DNA from: a virus
Length of the DNA: 34,465 nt
Strand: one strand, 5' to 3'
IMG/VR virus record: IMGVR_UViG_3300047300_000218
Location: 1-34,465 of that record
Shown here: positions 1-8,229 of the stretch, one piece after another
Numbering within the stretch: the first letter of the stretch is position 1
Layout: every line of letters starts with the position of its first letter
Position numbers and translations under genes: made by a program
Notes under the pieces: model-generated
The model's database searches: none
What the model was told of the DNA's origin: nothing
Seen by the model: the letters and a program-made list of their open reading frames with translations, nothing else

Positions 1-120
1 GAAGTTAGTACTCACTCTTTTCAATATCAGGCAATGTTCCATGACTGAATTGAGGAAAAAAGCCTAGATATATCAAAAAGTTATAGCAAATTAGCTGATA
101 TGACTAAAAACGCAAGAAAC

Positions 121-157
121 TGCTTAAAAATTAAGCAAATTGCTTAAAAATTAAGCA
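121..157. repeat. Two tandem 17-bp palindromes before the small terminase gene
   Basis: TGCTTAAAAATTAAGCA occurs at 121-137 and again, identical, at 141-157. Each copy is a perfect inverted repeat (TGCTTAA, AAA spacer, TTAAGCA), and the 20-bp period puts both on the same face of the helix. The second copy ends four bases before the GGAG ribosome-binding site of the small terminase gene. In lambda, the gpNu1 binding sites of cosB lie just upstream of and at the start of Nu1, so these could be terminase recognition sites, or an operator controlling the late genes. The structure is seen; the role is inferred. Confidence 0.7.
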
Positions 158-169
158 ACTGGAGATTGA

Positions 170-721
170 ATGATCGTAAACAAAAGGCAGTTGGCTGAGA
201 TTCTTGGGAAATCTGAGGAATGGCTTACCCAAATGCAAAAAGACCCGAGTTTCCCTGTATTGCACAAGCGCAAGGGGCGGGGCGGTTCGGACTATGAAAG
301 CGCTGACGTTATCAACTGGATCGAGCGTAGATCGGTTAGCAACCTGATCGGCAATCAAGATGCGATCGACCTTGAAGAAGGCAGGCGCAGAAAGATGGCG
401 GCTGAAGCGGCAATGGCAGAGCTTGAGCTTCTGAAAGAGCAAGGGAAGGTCGTGGAGATTGAGAAGGTTGCCGATGAGATTGGTGAGCAGCTTTCCAATT
501 TCAGGGCTAAGATGCTTTCAATCCCTTCAAAAGTAGCGGGTCAGGCTTACACGGCCAAGGACATCAAAGAAATCAAAGGCATCTTGGATGATGCCATTTA
601 TGAGGCTTTAAATGAAATTGCCGGAATCAGTCAAGACGATGCAACTGGAGTCATTTCGCAAGGCGCTGATGATCCAGATGAAGAAGCGTCTGAAGCCGCC
701 GCCGAAACTGACGGTGAGTGA
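170..721 (+). CDS. Terminase small subunit (lambda gpNu1-like)
   Basis: DNA-recognition subunit of the packaging motor, which would bind near the packaging start site and recruit the large subunit. The N-terminus (MIVNKRQLAEILGKSEEWL, then ...FPVLHKRKGRGG and ...YESADVINWIERR) follows the winged-helix pattern of lambda gpNu1. A long charged helix follows (about residues 65-140) and the tail is acidic (DDPDEEASEAAAETDGE). Length (183 aa) matches gpNu1 (about 180 aa). The start has a GGAG ribosome-binding site at 161-164. Directly upstream lie two tandem palindromes, possible targets of this protein. The 3' end overlaps the large terminase gene by 110 bp. Confidence 0.9.
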   Translation: MIVNKRQLAEILGKSEEWLTQMQKDPSFPVLHKRKGRGGSDYESADVINWIERRSVSNLIGNQDAIDLEEGRRRKMAAEAAMAELELLKEQGKVVEIEKVADEIGEQLSNFRAKMLSIPSKVAGQAYTAKDIKEIKGILDDAIYEALNEIAGISQDDATGVISQGADDPDEEASEAAAETDGE

Positions 722-2462
722 GTGGGCTGACCAGTTCAGAAAGCTCAGTCCAGAGTCTTCTGCTGAGCCTGGTTCTTGGCAAACATCCCGCGCTGAATAC
801 CAGCGAGGGATTATGGATGCGATCTCTGACCCCACCATTGAGACCGTGGTTTTGATGATGGGCGCTCAGATGGGTAAATCTGAATGCTTGAATAATGTTG
901 TCGGGTATCACATTGCTCAAGACCCAAGCCCGATATTGGTTGTGCAACCGACTCTCGATATGGCGCAAACTTGGTCAAAAGACCGATTGGCCCCTATGCT
1001 TCGGGACACTCCTGCTTTGCATGGCCTTGTCAAAGACCCTAGAAGCCGTGATTCTGGCAATACCACTTTGCACAAGAGCTTCCCTGGTGGTCATGTCACT
1101 GGCTGCGGGGCTAATAGTCCTGCCAGCCTTGCATCCCGTCCTATTCGCATCGTTTTGTGTGACGAGGTTGACCGCTTTCCTGTCTCGGCTGGATCAGAGG
1201 GAGATCCGGTAACGCTTGCGCGTAAGCGTTCGGCTACGTTCTGGAATCGGAAAATCATTCTTGTCTCAACGCCGACAAACAAAGGCGCATCAAGAATCGA
1301 GACCGCTTATGAAGAATCTGACAAGCGGCTTTATTACGTTCCTTGCAGTGATTGTGGACATGAACAGACCCTTAAATGGGGTCAAGTCAAGTGGGACGAG
1401 GAACGCCCTGAGACTGCTTCTTATGTCTGCGAAGAATGCGGCTCTATTTGGGATGATGCTCACCGCGCTCGCGCTGTTCGCCGTGGCGAGTGGCGCTCTA
1501 CTGAAAAATTCGCAAAAACCGCTGGATTCTGCGTTTCTGGACTGTATTCACCTTGGATTCCGCTGGAAGACGCAGTTCGTGACTTTTTGGCGGCTAGAAA
1601 GCAACCGGCAACGCTCAGAGTTTGGGTGAATACCTACCTTGCTGAGACATGGGAAGAAGACGGCGAAGGCGTGGACGATTACTCGCTGTCTGAACGTGCT
1701 GAAGACTGGGGTGATGCTGTGCCTGCTGATGGCCTCATTCTTACGGCTGGCGTTGACGTTCAGGATGACCGACTGGAGGCCGAGATTGTGGCTTGGGGCA
1801 AAGATGAAGAGTCCTGGTCTATTGCCTACAAAACCATTCACGGCGACCCGTCTGGGCCAATTGTCTGGCGCGATTTGGACGAATTCATTTATGGAGTGTA
1901 TGAGCATGAATATGGCGAAGAAATGGTCGTCAGGGCTACTTGTATTGACTCTGGCGGCCATCACACCCAAGCTGTCTATAAATACGTTTCAACTCGTGAG
2001 GCCAAGCGTGTTTTTGCAATCAAAGGGGTAGGCGGCGAGGGAAGGCCAATGATTGGCAAGCCTTCAAAGAACAATATCGGCAAGATCAAGCTGTTTCCTG
2101 TTGGTGTTGACACAGTGAAAGCCGAATTGTTTTCTAGGTTCAAAATTACCGAGCCTGGGCCGGGTTATTGCCACTTCCCTGAAGGCCGTGACCCTGAGTA
2201 TTTCAAGCAACTTACCGCTGAAAAAATAAAAATTAAGTACCACAAAGGATTTGCAAAACGTGAATTCGTCAAGATTCGCACTAGAAATGAGGCGCTTGAC
2301 GTTCGGGTTTATGCAAAGGCCGCTTTGGCTTTGTTGAATGTCAATTTGAGTGGTCTTGCAATGAAAATGGCGCACAGAAAAGAGGCCAGCGAGGTTACAA
2401 AAGAGCAAAAACCAATCCAAAGGCCTAAAAATATGGGTAGCTTTGTCAATAGATGGCGTTAA
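612..2462 (+). CDS. Terminase large subunit (GpA family)
   Basis: ATPase/nuclease that cuts and translocates phage DNA into the prohead. 616 aa, close to lambda gpA (641 aa). Visible elements are a Walker A-like loop GAQMGKSE (residues 84-91), a Walker B strand IRIVLCDEVD (178-187), a zinc-binding pair CSDC/CEEC (C245, C248, C273, C276) and a nuclease-domain start LTAGVDVQDDRLE (about 379-391). The start at 612 has GAGG at 602-605 with 6-nt spacing, which makes an unusually long 110-nt overlap with the small subunit gene. An ATG at 669 is a possible alternative. The N-terminal stretch before SEWAD has the same length as in lambda gpA, which favours 612. Confidence 0.95.
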   Translation: MKLPESVKTMQLESFRKALMIQMKKRLKPPPKLTVSEWADQFRKLSPESSAEPGSWQTSRAEYQRGIMDAISDPTIETVVLMMGAQMGKSECLNNVVGYHIAQDPSPILVVQPTLDMAQTWSKDRLAPMLRDTPALHGLVKDPRSRDSGNTTLHKSFPGGHVTGCGANSPASLASRPIRIVLCDEVDRFPVSAGSEGDPVTLARKRSATFWNRKIILVSTPTNKGASRIETAYEESDKRLYYVPCSDCGHEQTLKWGQVKWDEERPETASYVCEECGSIWDDAHRARAVRRGEWRSTEKFAKTAGFCVSGLYSPWIPLEDAVRDFLAARKQPATLRVWVNTYLAETWEEDGEGVDDYSLSERAEDWGDAVPADGLILTAGVDVQDDRLEAEIVAWGKDEESWSIAYKTIHGDPSGPIVWRDLDEFIYGVYEHEYGEEMVVRATCIDSGGHHTQAVYKYVSTREAKRVFAIKGVGGEGRPMIGKPSKNNIGKIKLFPVGVDTVKAELFSRFKITEPGPGYCHFPEGRDPEYFKQLTAEKIKIKYHKGFAKREFVKIRTRNEALDVRVYAKAALALLNVNLSGLAMKMAHRKEASEVTKEQKPIQRPKNMGSFVNRWR

Positions 2463-2495
2463 AATCACTCAAATTCATGAAACTATGGGGTGGCT

Positions 2496-3089
2496 ATGGC
2501 TAACCTTTTCGATGTTACACAAGCTCCAACGACTGAGCCGGATATTGTTAGTCCGGGTGACTTCATTCAGTGGAAGCGCACCGATCTTGGTGCTGATTAT
2601 CCAAACACTGCTTATACGGCCAGCTATGTGGCTCGTATTACTGGCGGCGGCAATACTGAAATTGCTGTGACTGGCACCGCCAGTGGGTCTGATTATTTGT
2701 TTTCCGTAAGCAGTGCAGTTTCTGCCGACTTTGTTGTCGGGACATATCACTGGCAGCTTGAAATCAAGCGAAACTCAGACAATAACCGCATCATTGTTGA
2801 TCGTGGCTATTTCACCTGCACGCCTGATTTGGATGTGAATGGTGCTGATCCACGTTCTCATGCAGAAATCATGCTCGGCAAGATTGAGTCTATTCTTTCT
2901 GGCAAGGCTGACGCTGACGTCTCAAGCTACTCTGTGGCGGGTCGAAGTCTCTCAAAGATGACATTCCAAGAATTGCTGGATGCGCGAGACTACTACAAGC
3001 GGGAATATCAAAGGCAATCTGTTGCTGAAAAAATCCGCAAAGGTCAGGCGACTGGCTCAACTATTCAAGTTCGGTTTGGGGGTAATTGA
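2496..3089 (+). CDS. gpW-like head-tail joining protein with N-terminal beta domain
   Basis: About 197 aa, between terminase and portal, where lambda has gpW. The C-terminal third (GRSLSKMTFQELLDARDYY..., then ...IRKGQATGSTIQVRFG) resembles the gpW-type small head protein that plugs the portal after packaging. The N-terminal part (SPGDFIQWKRTDLGADYPNT...) looks like an added beta-rich domain with a YPNTAYTASYVARITGG pattern. An in-frame GTG lies two codons upstream, but ATG at 2496 has the purine-rich GGGGTGG in front of it. The stop overlaps the portal start by one base (TGATG), indicating translational coupling. The function is a family-level assignment. Confidence 0.7.
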   Translation: MANLFDVTQAPTTEPDIVSPGDFIQWKRTDLGADYPNTAYTASYVARITGGGNTEIAVTGTASGSDYLFSVSSAVSADFVVGTYHWQLEIKRNSDNNRIIVDRGYFTCTPDLDVNGADPRSHAEIMLGKIESILSGKADADVSSYSVAGRSLSKMTFQELLDARDYYKREYQRQSVAEKIRKGQATGSTIQVRFGGN

Positions 3090-4558
3090 TGGGCATTCTT
3101 GACGTTTTCTCCCGCCGTAAAAAGGTTACGGCAAAACGCGCATATGCTGGCGCAAATGTTGGCCGATTGTTCAGTGATTTCATTGCATCCTCTAAGTCGG
3201 CAGACAAAGAGATTGAATTCGCACTGAAAACGCTTCGCAATCGTTGCCGAGATTTGGCCCGCAATAATGAATACGCAAAGCGGTTCATTGGCCTTGCTAA
3301 ATCCAATGTGGTCGGTGATCGTGGCGTGACTTTGCAAGTCAAGGCCAGAAACGACAATGGCGCGATTGACGGAATTGGCAATGGCTCTATTGAGTCGGCA
3401 TGGACAAAATGGGGCCGAAAGGGCATTTGCACTGTTGATGGCCGATTGTCTTGGGTTGATGCGCAGCGATTCTGGGTTGAATCACTTGTTCGTGACGGCG
3501 AAGTCTTGGTTCGCAAGGTAAAGTATCCGAATGAGTTTGGATATGCCTTGGAATTCTTGGAGCCAGACTTGCTGGACGAGAACTACAATGATGAATTGCC
3601 CAATGGCAACATCATCCGAATGAGCGTGGAGCTTGACCCGTTTCGCCGTCCTGTTGCATATCATTTGCTGACCCGTCACCCTGGTGATGTGAGCCAATCA
3701 ATTGCTGTGGCTGGCCCTCGGATCCGCATTCCGGCAGACAAGATTTTGCACCACTACCTGATGGAGCGTGCGCAGCAAACCCGTGGCGTGCCATGGATGG
3801 CCCCTGCGATCTCAAGCCTTAAGATGTTGGCTGGCTATCGTGAGGCAGAATTGGTCGCCGCACGGGCTGGTGCATCCAAGATGGGATTCTTCACATCACC
3901 TCAAGGTGATGGTTTTGTCCCTGATGACATGGACAAAAATGTCCCAATCATGGAAGCTGATCCGGGTACATTCCATCAATTACCAGCCGGTGTTGAATTC
4001 CAGGCATTTGATCCAAGTCACCCGACAAGCGCATTTGCAGACTTTGAAAAAGCCGTTTTGCGCGGCATTTCCTCTGGCTTGGGTGTGTCTTATACGTCGC
4101 TGGCAAACGATCTTGAGGGGGTTTCGTATTCCTCAATCCGTCAGGGCACGATTGAAGACCGAGACCAATGGAAAGTCGTCCAAGATATGCTTGTTCAGCA
4201 CTTTGTTGAGCCTGTCTATCGCGACTTCCTGATGTCAATCATGGAAACCCGATATATCAACATTCCATCTAGTCGCTTTGACAAGTTCGCAGAAGCAACA
4301 GTCTTCCGCGCCCGTGGATTCCAGTGGGTTGATCCACTCAAAGAGATGAACGCAGCCGTTGTTGGCTTGAATAACGGCATTCTGTCTATGCAGGATGTGG
4401 CGAATCAATATGGCCGAGATGTTGAAGAAACATTTGACCAGATCAAGGCTGAAAAGGAGTTGGCTGCGGCATTTGGTATTAATTTGGCTTTTCAGCCGTT
4501 TGGTGAAAAAGTCTTACCTAATACCAATGTTGCAACTACTCAAGAAAATGTGGAATAA
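3089..4558 (+). CDS. Portal protein (lambda gpB family)
   Basis: 489 aa, forms the dodecameric channel at the head vertex. The N-terminus (MGILDVFSRRKK...YAGANVGRLFSDF) and the segments LRNRCRDLARNNEYAKRFI and SNVVGDRGVTLQVKA are typical of lambda-family portals. So are GRLSWVDAQRFWVESLVRDG and SYSSIRQGTIEDRDQWK. The ATG at 3089 overlaps the upstream stop and is preceded by GGGGGT; an in-frame TTG one codon upstream is less likely. Immediately followed by the protease-capsid fusion gene, as is usual in this order. Confidence 0.93.
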   Translation: MGILDVFSRRKKVTAKRAYAGANVGRLFSDFIASSKSADKEIEFALKTLRNRCRDLARNNEYAKRFIGLAKSNVVGDRGVTLQVKARNDNGAIDGIGNGSIESAWTKWGRKGICTVDGRLSWVDAQRFWVESLVRDGEVLVRKVKYPNEFGYALEFLEPDLLDENYNDELPNGNIIRMSVELDPFRRPVAYHLLTRHPGDVSQSIAVAGPRIRIPADKILHHYLMERAQQTRGVPWMAPAISSLKMLAGYREAELVAARAGASKMGFFTSPQGDGFVPDDMDKNVPIMEADPGTFHQLPAGVEFQAFDPSHPTSAFADFEKAVLRGISSGLGVSYTSLANDLEGVSYSSIRQGTIEDRDQWKVVQDMLVQHFVEPVYRDFLMSIMETRYINIPSSRFDKFAEATVFRARGFQWVDPLKEMNAAVVGLNNGILSMQDVANQYGRDVEETFDQIKAEKELAAAFGINLAFQPFGEKVLPNTNVATTQENVE

Positions 4559-4581
4559 TCCATATAACCGAAAGGCATAAC

Positions 4582-6420
4582 ATGGACAAAAATCAAGAAC
4601 GCGCAATGGTTCATTTGAGTGTCTCCGTTGACACTGAGGACTTCGCGGACATCATCAAGGCTCAGGCGGAAGCTGATGAAGCCAAAGAATCTACGGCTGA
4701 AGATTCCGTGGAAGAAATTGAAGTTTCTATGGATGATGAGCGCAAAGGCGGTGAGCGCCTGACTCGCGCCGATGCCATGGAAGCCGTCATTGAAGATGAT
4801 CGCCGAGTCCGCATGGCAATTTCTTCTGAGCTGCCTGTTGGTCGCTCTTACGGCGACGAAGTGCTTGACCATAACCCTGAATCAATCGACTTGGAGTTTC
4901 TTAGCTCAGGTCGTGCGCCACTTTTGCTGGATCATGATCCTGAAAAGCAAATTGGCGTTATCGAATCCGTATCCCTCGATAGCTCGGCACGCAAGTTGCG
5001 TGCGACAGTGCGTTTCGGTAAGAGCGCATTGGCCTCAGAGGTGTATGGAGATGTCGCTGACAGCATTCGCGGCAATGTCTCTATCGGCTACTCCATCACA
5101 AAGATGGCGAAGGACGCTGATGGCAAGACTTACCGCGCTGTGGCTTGGCGACCTGTGGAAGTGTCGATTGTGTCGATTCCTGCTGACCCGTCAGTTGGCA
5201 TTGGTCGATCCATTGATGTTGAAGCAACCTCTGAAGCTGTTGTTGAAGAACAACAAATTACCGAAACCACTGTGGAAGCGCAAACTCAAGTCGCTGAAGC
5301 AGAACGCAAGGAAACTATCATGGAAAACTCCGCAACTGTGGCAGATGAAAGCCGCGCTTTCGACAAGCCTGTTCAAGCTGATGTCGGTCTGACTCAAAAA
5401 GAAGTCCGTCAATTCAGCTTTCTGAAAGCCATCAATGCTATGGCTAACCCTCAAGACAAACGCGCATGGGAAGCAGCCGCTTTCGAGCGTGAGGTGTCTG
5501 AAGCCGCCATCAAGACTTATGGCCGCGCCGCTCAAGGCATCTTCGTTCCTAACGATGTGATCTTTGGCAAGCGTGACCTGACTGTTGGCACTGCTAACGC
5601 TGGTGGCTATGCCGTGGCAACCGACCTGATGGCTGATTCGTTCATCGAAATGCTGCGCAACCGCTCGGTCGTGCAACGTGCTGGTGCTACCGTGATGAAC
5701 GGTTTGGTTGGCAACGTGGCTATTCCTAAGCAGTCGGCTGGCGCTACCGCTTACTGGGTTGCTGAGTCTGGCGCTCCTACTGAGAGCCAACAAACTCTGG
5801 CCCAAGTCACCATGTCGCCCAAGACTGTTGGCGCTTTCACCGATTTCAGCCGCAAGCTGATGCTGCAAAGCTCGGTGGACATTGAAAACTTCGTGCGCCG
5901 CGATTTGGCTCAAGTCATCGCTTTGGCTATCGACGCTGCCGCCCTGTACGGCACTGGCTCTAACAACCAGCCTACCGGCTTGAAGTTGCAGTCTGGCGTG
6001 AACACCAAAGACTTCGCCGCTACAAACCCCACCTTTGCTGAATTGGTGGCTATGGAAAGCGAAGTGGCCGCTGACAATGCTGACATCGGCACAATGACTT
6101 ATCTGTTCAACCCAGCACAGCGCGGCGCTCTGAAGACTACCGAAAAGTCTTCGACTTCCGCTGGTCAATTCGTGTGGGAGCCAGGTAACACTGTGAACGG
6201 TTATCGCACCGAAGTGTCGAACCAAGTCACCGCCGGTGATGTGTTCTTCGGTAACTTCAGCGACTTGTTGTTGGGCTTCTGGTCTGGTCTCGACCTGACT
6301 GTTGATCCATACAGCAACAGCACCAGCGGCACTGTGCGCGTTGTGGCCCTGCAAGATGTGGACATCGCTGTCCGCAATGCTGTGTCCTTCTGCTACGGCG
6401 ATGCCGACATCACTCCTTAA
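4582..6420 (+). CDS. Prohead protease-major capsid fusion protein (HK97-fold)
   Basis: 612 aa. Residues about 75-212 are an S78/U35-type prohead protease: LLLDHDPEKQIG holds the candidate catalytic His118, RGNVSIGYSI the candidate Ser (167 or 171), then AVAWRPVEVSIVSIPADPSVGIG. A Glu-rich linker (about 213-246) leads into an HK97-type capsid protein. Its delta-like N-terminal helix region (about 247-310) precedes the shell domain starting near QGIFVPNDVIFGKRDLTVGT. Normally these are two genes. At 5320 (Met247) an internal ATG has AAGGA seven bases upstream, so capsid protein alone (366 aa) could also be made. The upstream start at 4582 follows CGAAAGGCATAAC. Confidence 0.92.
   Translation: MDKNQERAMVHLSVSVDTEDFADIIKAQAEADEAKESTAEDSVEEIEVSMDDERKGGERLTRADAMEAVIEDDRRVRMAISSELPVGRSYGDEVLDHNPESIDLEFLSSGRAPLLLDHDPEKQIGVIESVSLDSSARKLRATVRFGKSALASEVYGDVADSIRGNVSIGYSITKMAKDADGKTYRAVAWRPVEVSIVSIPADPSVGIGRSIDVEATSEAVVEEQQITETTVEAQTQVAEAERKETIMENSATVADESRAFDKPVQADVGLTQKEVRQFSFLKAINAMANPQDKRAWEAAAFEREVSEAAIKTYGRAAQGIFVPNDVIFGKRDLTVGTANAGGYAVATDLMADSFIEMLRNRSVVQRAGATVMNGLVGNVAIPKQSAGATAYWVAESGAPTESQQTLAQVTMSPKTVGAFTDFSRKLMLQSSVDIENFVRRDLAQVIALAIDAAALYGTGSNNQPTGLKLQSGVNTKDFAATNPTFAELVAMESEVAADNADIGTMTYLFNPAQRGALKTTEKSSTSAGQFVWEPGNTVNGYRTEVSNQVTAGDVFFGNFSDLLLGFWSGLDLTVDPYSNSTSGTVRVVALQDVDIAVRNAVSFCYGDADITP
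5308..5322 (+). promoter_or_regulatory. Internal ribosome-binding site and start for capsid-only product
   Basis: AAGGA at 5308-5312, seven bases, then ATG at 5320-5322, in frame with the fusion (Met247). It lies exactly at the junction between the acidic linker and the capsid part. Initiation here would give a 366-aa capsid precursor in excess over the protease fusion, as in the nested C/Nu3 arrangement of lambda. The sequence is seen; use is inferred. Confidence 0.55.
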
Positions 6421-6431
6421 TTGAGTAAACT

Positions 6432-6459
6432 GCCTCGGGGGGAAACCCTCGGGGCTTTT
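6432..6459 (+). terminator. Hairpin with GAAA loop and T-run after the capsid gene
   Basis: GCCTCGGGGG (6432-6441), GAAA loop, CCCTCGGGGC (6446-6455): a 10-bp stem with two G-U pairs, followed by TTTT. It begins 12 bases after the capsid stop. It may partly terminate transcription, or stabilise the capsid mRNA 3' end, so that capsid is made in excess. Its right arm lies just before the next start codon (6464), so it could also mask that gene's ribosome-binding site. Confidence 0.65.
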
Positions 6460-6463
6460 AAAC

Positions 6464-6679
6464 ATGAAACTAGAATTCATCCGAAACACAATCACCAGCG
6501 CAGGCAAGACCCGCATTGGTCAGGTAGTTGATTTGCCAGAAGACGAGGGCAAACAGCTTGTGAAAATGAATCGTTGTGTTCCGTATGAATCTCAAGCGAT
6601 TCAAAACCACTCAATTGGTTTGGAAACGTCTGATGCTGAACCGATTATTCGCCGTGGGCGACCAAAGAAGGTTAAATAA
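6464..6679 (+). CDS. Small head-completion region protein, function unknown
   Basis: 71 aa. Pattern MKLEFIRNTITSAGKTRIG followed by VVDLPEDEGKQLVKMNRC fits a small, widely spread phage protein found between capsid and connector genes: a short beta barrel-like segment with a LPEDEGKQLV helix. The C-terminus is basic (RRGRPKKVK). I do not know its function. It starts eight bases after a hairpin that may modulate its translation. The TAA stop overlaps the next ATG by one base. Confidence 0.7.
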   Translation: MKLEFIRNTITSAGKTRIGQVVDLPEDEGKQLVKMNRCVPYESQAIQNHSIGLETSDAEPIIRRGRPKKVK

Positions 6680-6984
6680 TGGCTGTTGAATCTGCCGCCG
6701 ATCGTTTGGCAATGCTGTCCGACTTTGGGCAGTCCGTGACCTATACCGTCCAAGGCGGTTCGGCTGCAACTATCACGGCCATTTTTGATGCTCAATTTGT
6801 TGAAGTTGATGCTGGCGGGAATGTTGGTGTTGCATATCAACAGCCGCGCTTGATGTGTCGCACTGCTGATGTAGTCAATTGCACAGAGGGTGACTCATTT
6901 GTCATTTCTGGGGCGACATATCTGTCCAGAATTATCCAAGATGATGGTACTGGAATGACCATGATTGTTTTGGAGAAGCAATGA
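6679..6984 (+). CDS. Head-tail connector, gpFII-like
   Basis: 101 aa. Its size, position and pattern resemble lambda gpFII, the attachment protein that joins the filled head to the tail: an N-terminal helix, then a beta fold with SAATITAIFDAQFVEVDAGG and PRLMCRTADVV. TEGDSFVISGATYLSRIIQDDGTGMTMI follows. It overlaps the next gene (gpU-like) by 4 nt (ATGA), so the connectors are translationally coupled. The assignment rests on fold pattern and gene order. Confidence 0.75.
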   Translation: MAVESAADRLAMLSDFGQSVTYTVQGGSAATITAIFDAQFVEVDAGGNVGVAYQQPRLMCRTADVVNCTEGDSFVISGATYLSRIIQDDGTGMTMIVLEKQ

Positions 6985-7460
6985 CACATCTAAGAACGGA
7001 AATTAGAAATGCGGTTGCTTCAACTGTAACTGGATTATCTTTGACTGGTTCAAGAGTTTACAAAACAAGAATATATCCTCTTGATGAATCAAAGCTGCCA
7101 TGCATTGCCGTCTATGTAAAGTCTGAGCAAATTTTGCAATCAACTATCGGCAATCAAAATAAAAAAAGATCAATTGACATAGTTATTGATTGTGTTGCCA
7201 TTGCAAACGCAAATCTTGATTCAACTCTTGACAAAATTTGCGAAGATGTTGAACACGCAATGGCATTAAATAAAAATCTGAATGGATTGGCGCTTGAAGT
7301 GCTGATTGACCAAACGGAAATTGAAATTGATAGTTCTGGTGAAAAACCAGTTGGAATTGCTCAAATCACATATCGAGCGATTGCATTTCAGAATCTTCCA
7401 AGCCCTGCGGTCTTGTTTAGTCCAGCAGTCGGGGTGGTTGATCTTGGTAGAATTGTTTAA
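6981..7460 (+). CDS. Tail terminator protein, gpU-like
   Basis: 159 aa. The opening (MTHLRTEIRNAVASTV, then ...SRVYKTRIYPLDESKLPCIAVYV) and the end (GIAQITYRAIAFQ) match the layout of lambda gpU (131 aa). gpU caps the tail tube and provides the surface that binds the head connector. The C-terminal extension (about 20 aa after Q) is not in lambda. Base composition is visibly more A+T-rich than in the neighbouring structural genes. A gpZ-like gene, expected just before gpU in lambda order, is absent here and appears instead at 33789. Confidence 0.75.
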   Translation: MTHLRTEIRNAVASTVTGLSLTGSRVYKTRIYPLDESKLPCIAVYVKSEQILQSTIGNQNKKRSIDIVIDCVAIANANLDSTLDKICEDVEHAMALNKNLNGLALEVLIDQTEIEIDSSGEKPVGIAQITYRAIAFQNLPSPAVLFSPAVGVVDLGRIV

Positions 7461-7498
7461 AAACGTGGCAAAATATCATCATCTTTTAGGAGGCCATT

Positions 7499-7891
7499 AT
7501 GGCAAATCACGCAGGCTCTGAGGGCACAGTTCACGTTGGCACGACTGCCGTGGCTGAAATCCGTTCGTATTCTTTCACTGAAAGCGCCGATACTATTGAA
7601 GACACCGTGATGGGAGACACTGCCCGCACGTACAAGCCTTCTCTCAAGTCGTTCAGCGGCTCTGTGGATGTTTACTGGGACGAAACAGACACAAGCGGTC
7701 AGCAAGCTCTGAGCGTTGGCTCTGAAGTGACTATCAAGTTTTACCCTGAAGGCGCTTCCTCTGGCGACACCTATTATTCTGGCTCCGCCATTGTGACTGG
7801 TTTGACCGTGAACGGCTCTTTTGACGGCATGGTTGAAGCATCCATTTCCGTCCAAGGCAATGGCGCTTTGACCAAGGCGACTGCAAGCTAA
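7499..7891 (+). CDS. Major tail protein (tail tube)
   Basis: 130 aa. Forms the tail tube. The pattern MANHAGSEGTVHVGTTAVAE, followed by RSYSFTESADTIEDTVMGDTARTYKPSLKSFSGSVDVYWDETD, is typical of phage tail tube proteins. So are VTIKFYPEGASSGDTYYSGSAIVTGL and SVQGNGAL near the C-terminus. It has the strongest ribosome-binding site in the late region (TAGGAGG at 7486-7492), as expected for an abundant structural protein. The stop overlaps the next start (TAATG). Confidence 0.88.
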   Translation: MANHAGSEGTVHVGTTAVAEIRSYSFTESADTIEDTVMGDTARTYKPSLKSFSGSVDVYWDETDTSGQQALSVGSEVTIKFYPEGASSGDTYYSGSAIVTGLTVNGSFDGMVEASISVQGNGALTKATAS

Positions 7892-8229
7892 TGAGCATCA
7901 TTGACCGCGCCAAGGCTCACTTCAAATCGCTCCAAGTAAAGACTATTGAAGTCTCTGAATGGGGCGATGAAAATGGGCCGCTCATTATCTACGTTGAACC
8001 ATTCACGTTGAAGGACAAGGCGAAGCTGCAAGCGGTTTCTCGCATGACTGGAAACGAGATCGACGCTTTGGTCGAATTGATCGTGATGAAGTGCCTTGAT
8101 AAGCAAGGCGACCCAATTTTCACGATTGAGCACAAGCCAATTCTTCGGAATGCTGTTGATGCAACGATTCTTGAGCGGATTTCAACAGAAATCATGCGGG
8201 TTGATGTTGAGGCCGTAAGAAAAAACTGA
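7891..8229 (+). CDS. Tail assembly chaperone, gpG-like
   Basis: 112 aa. Binds the tape measure protein during tail assembly and is not part of the mature virion in lambda. Sequence EVSEWGDENGPLIIYVEPFTLKDKAKL and ALVELIVMKCLDKQGDPIF is typical of this family. The last three codons before the stop are AGA AAA AAC, containing the slippery heptamer A AAA AAC. A fraction of ribosomes should shift -1 and make the longer G-T product. Starts by TAATG overlap with the tail tube gene. Confidence 0.85.
   Translation: MSIIDRAKAHFKSLQVKTIEVSEWGDENGPLIIYVEPFTLKDKAKLQAVSRMTGNEIDALVELIVMKCLDKQGDPIFTIEHKPILRNAVDATILERISTEIMRVDVEAVRKN

Noticed and set aside
5191-6516. 441-codon open frame on the - strand
   Set aside because: It lies antisense to the protease-capsid gene, has His/Ser-rich composition typical of a reverse shadow and no plausible ribosome-binding site or family.
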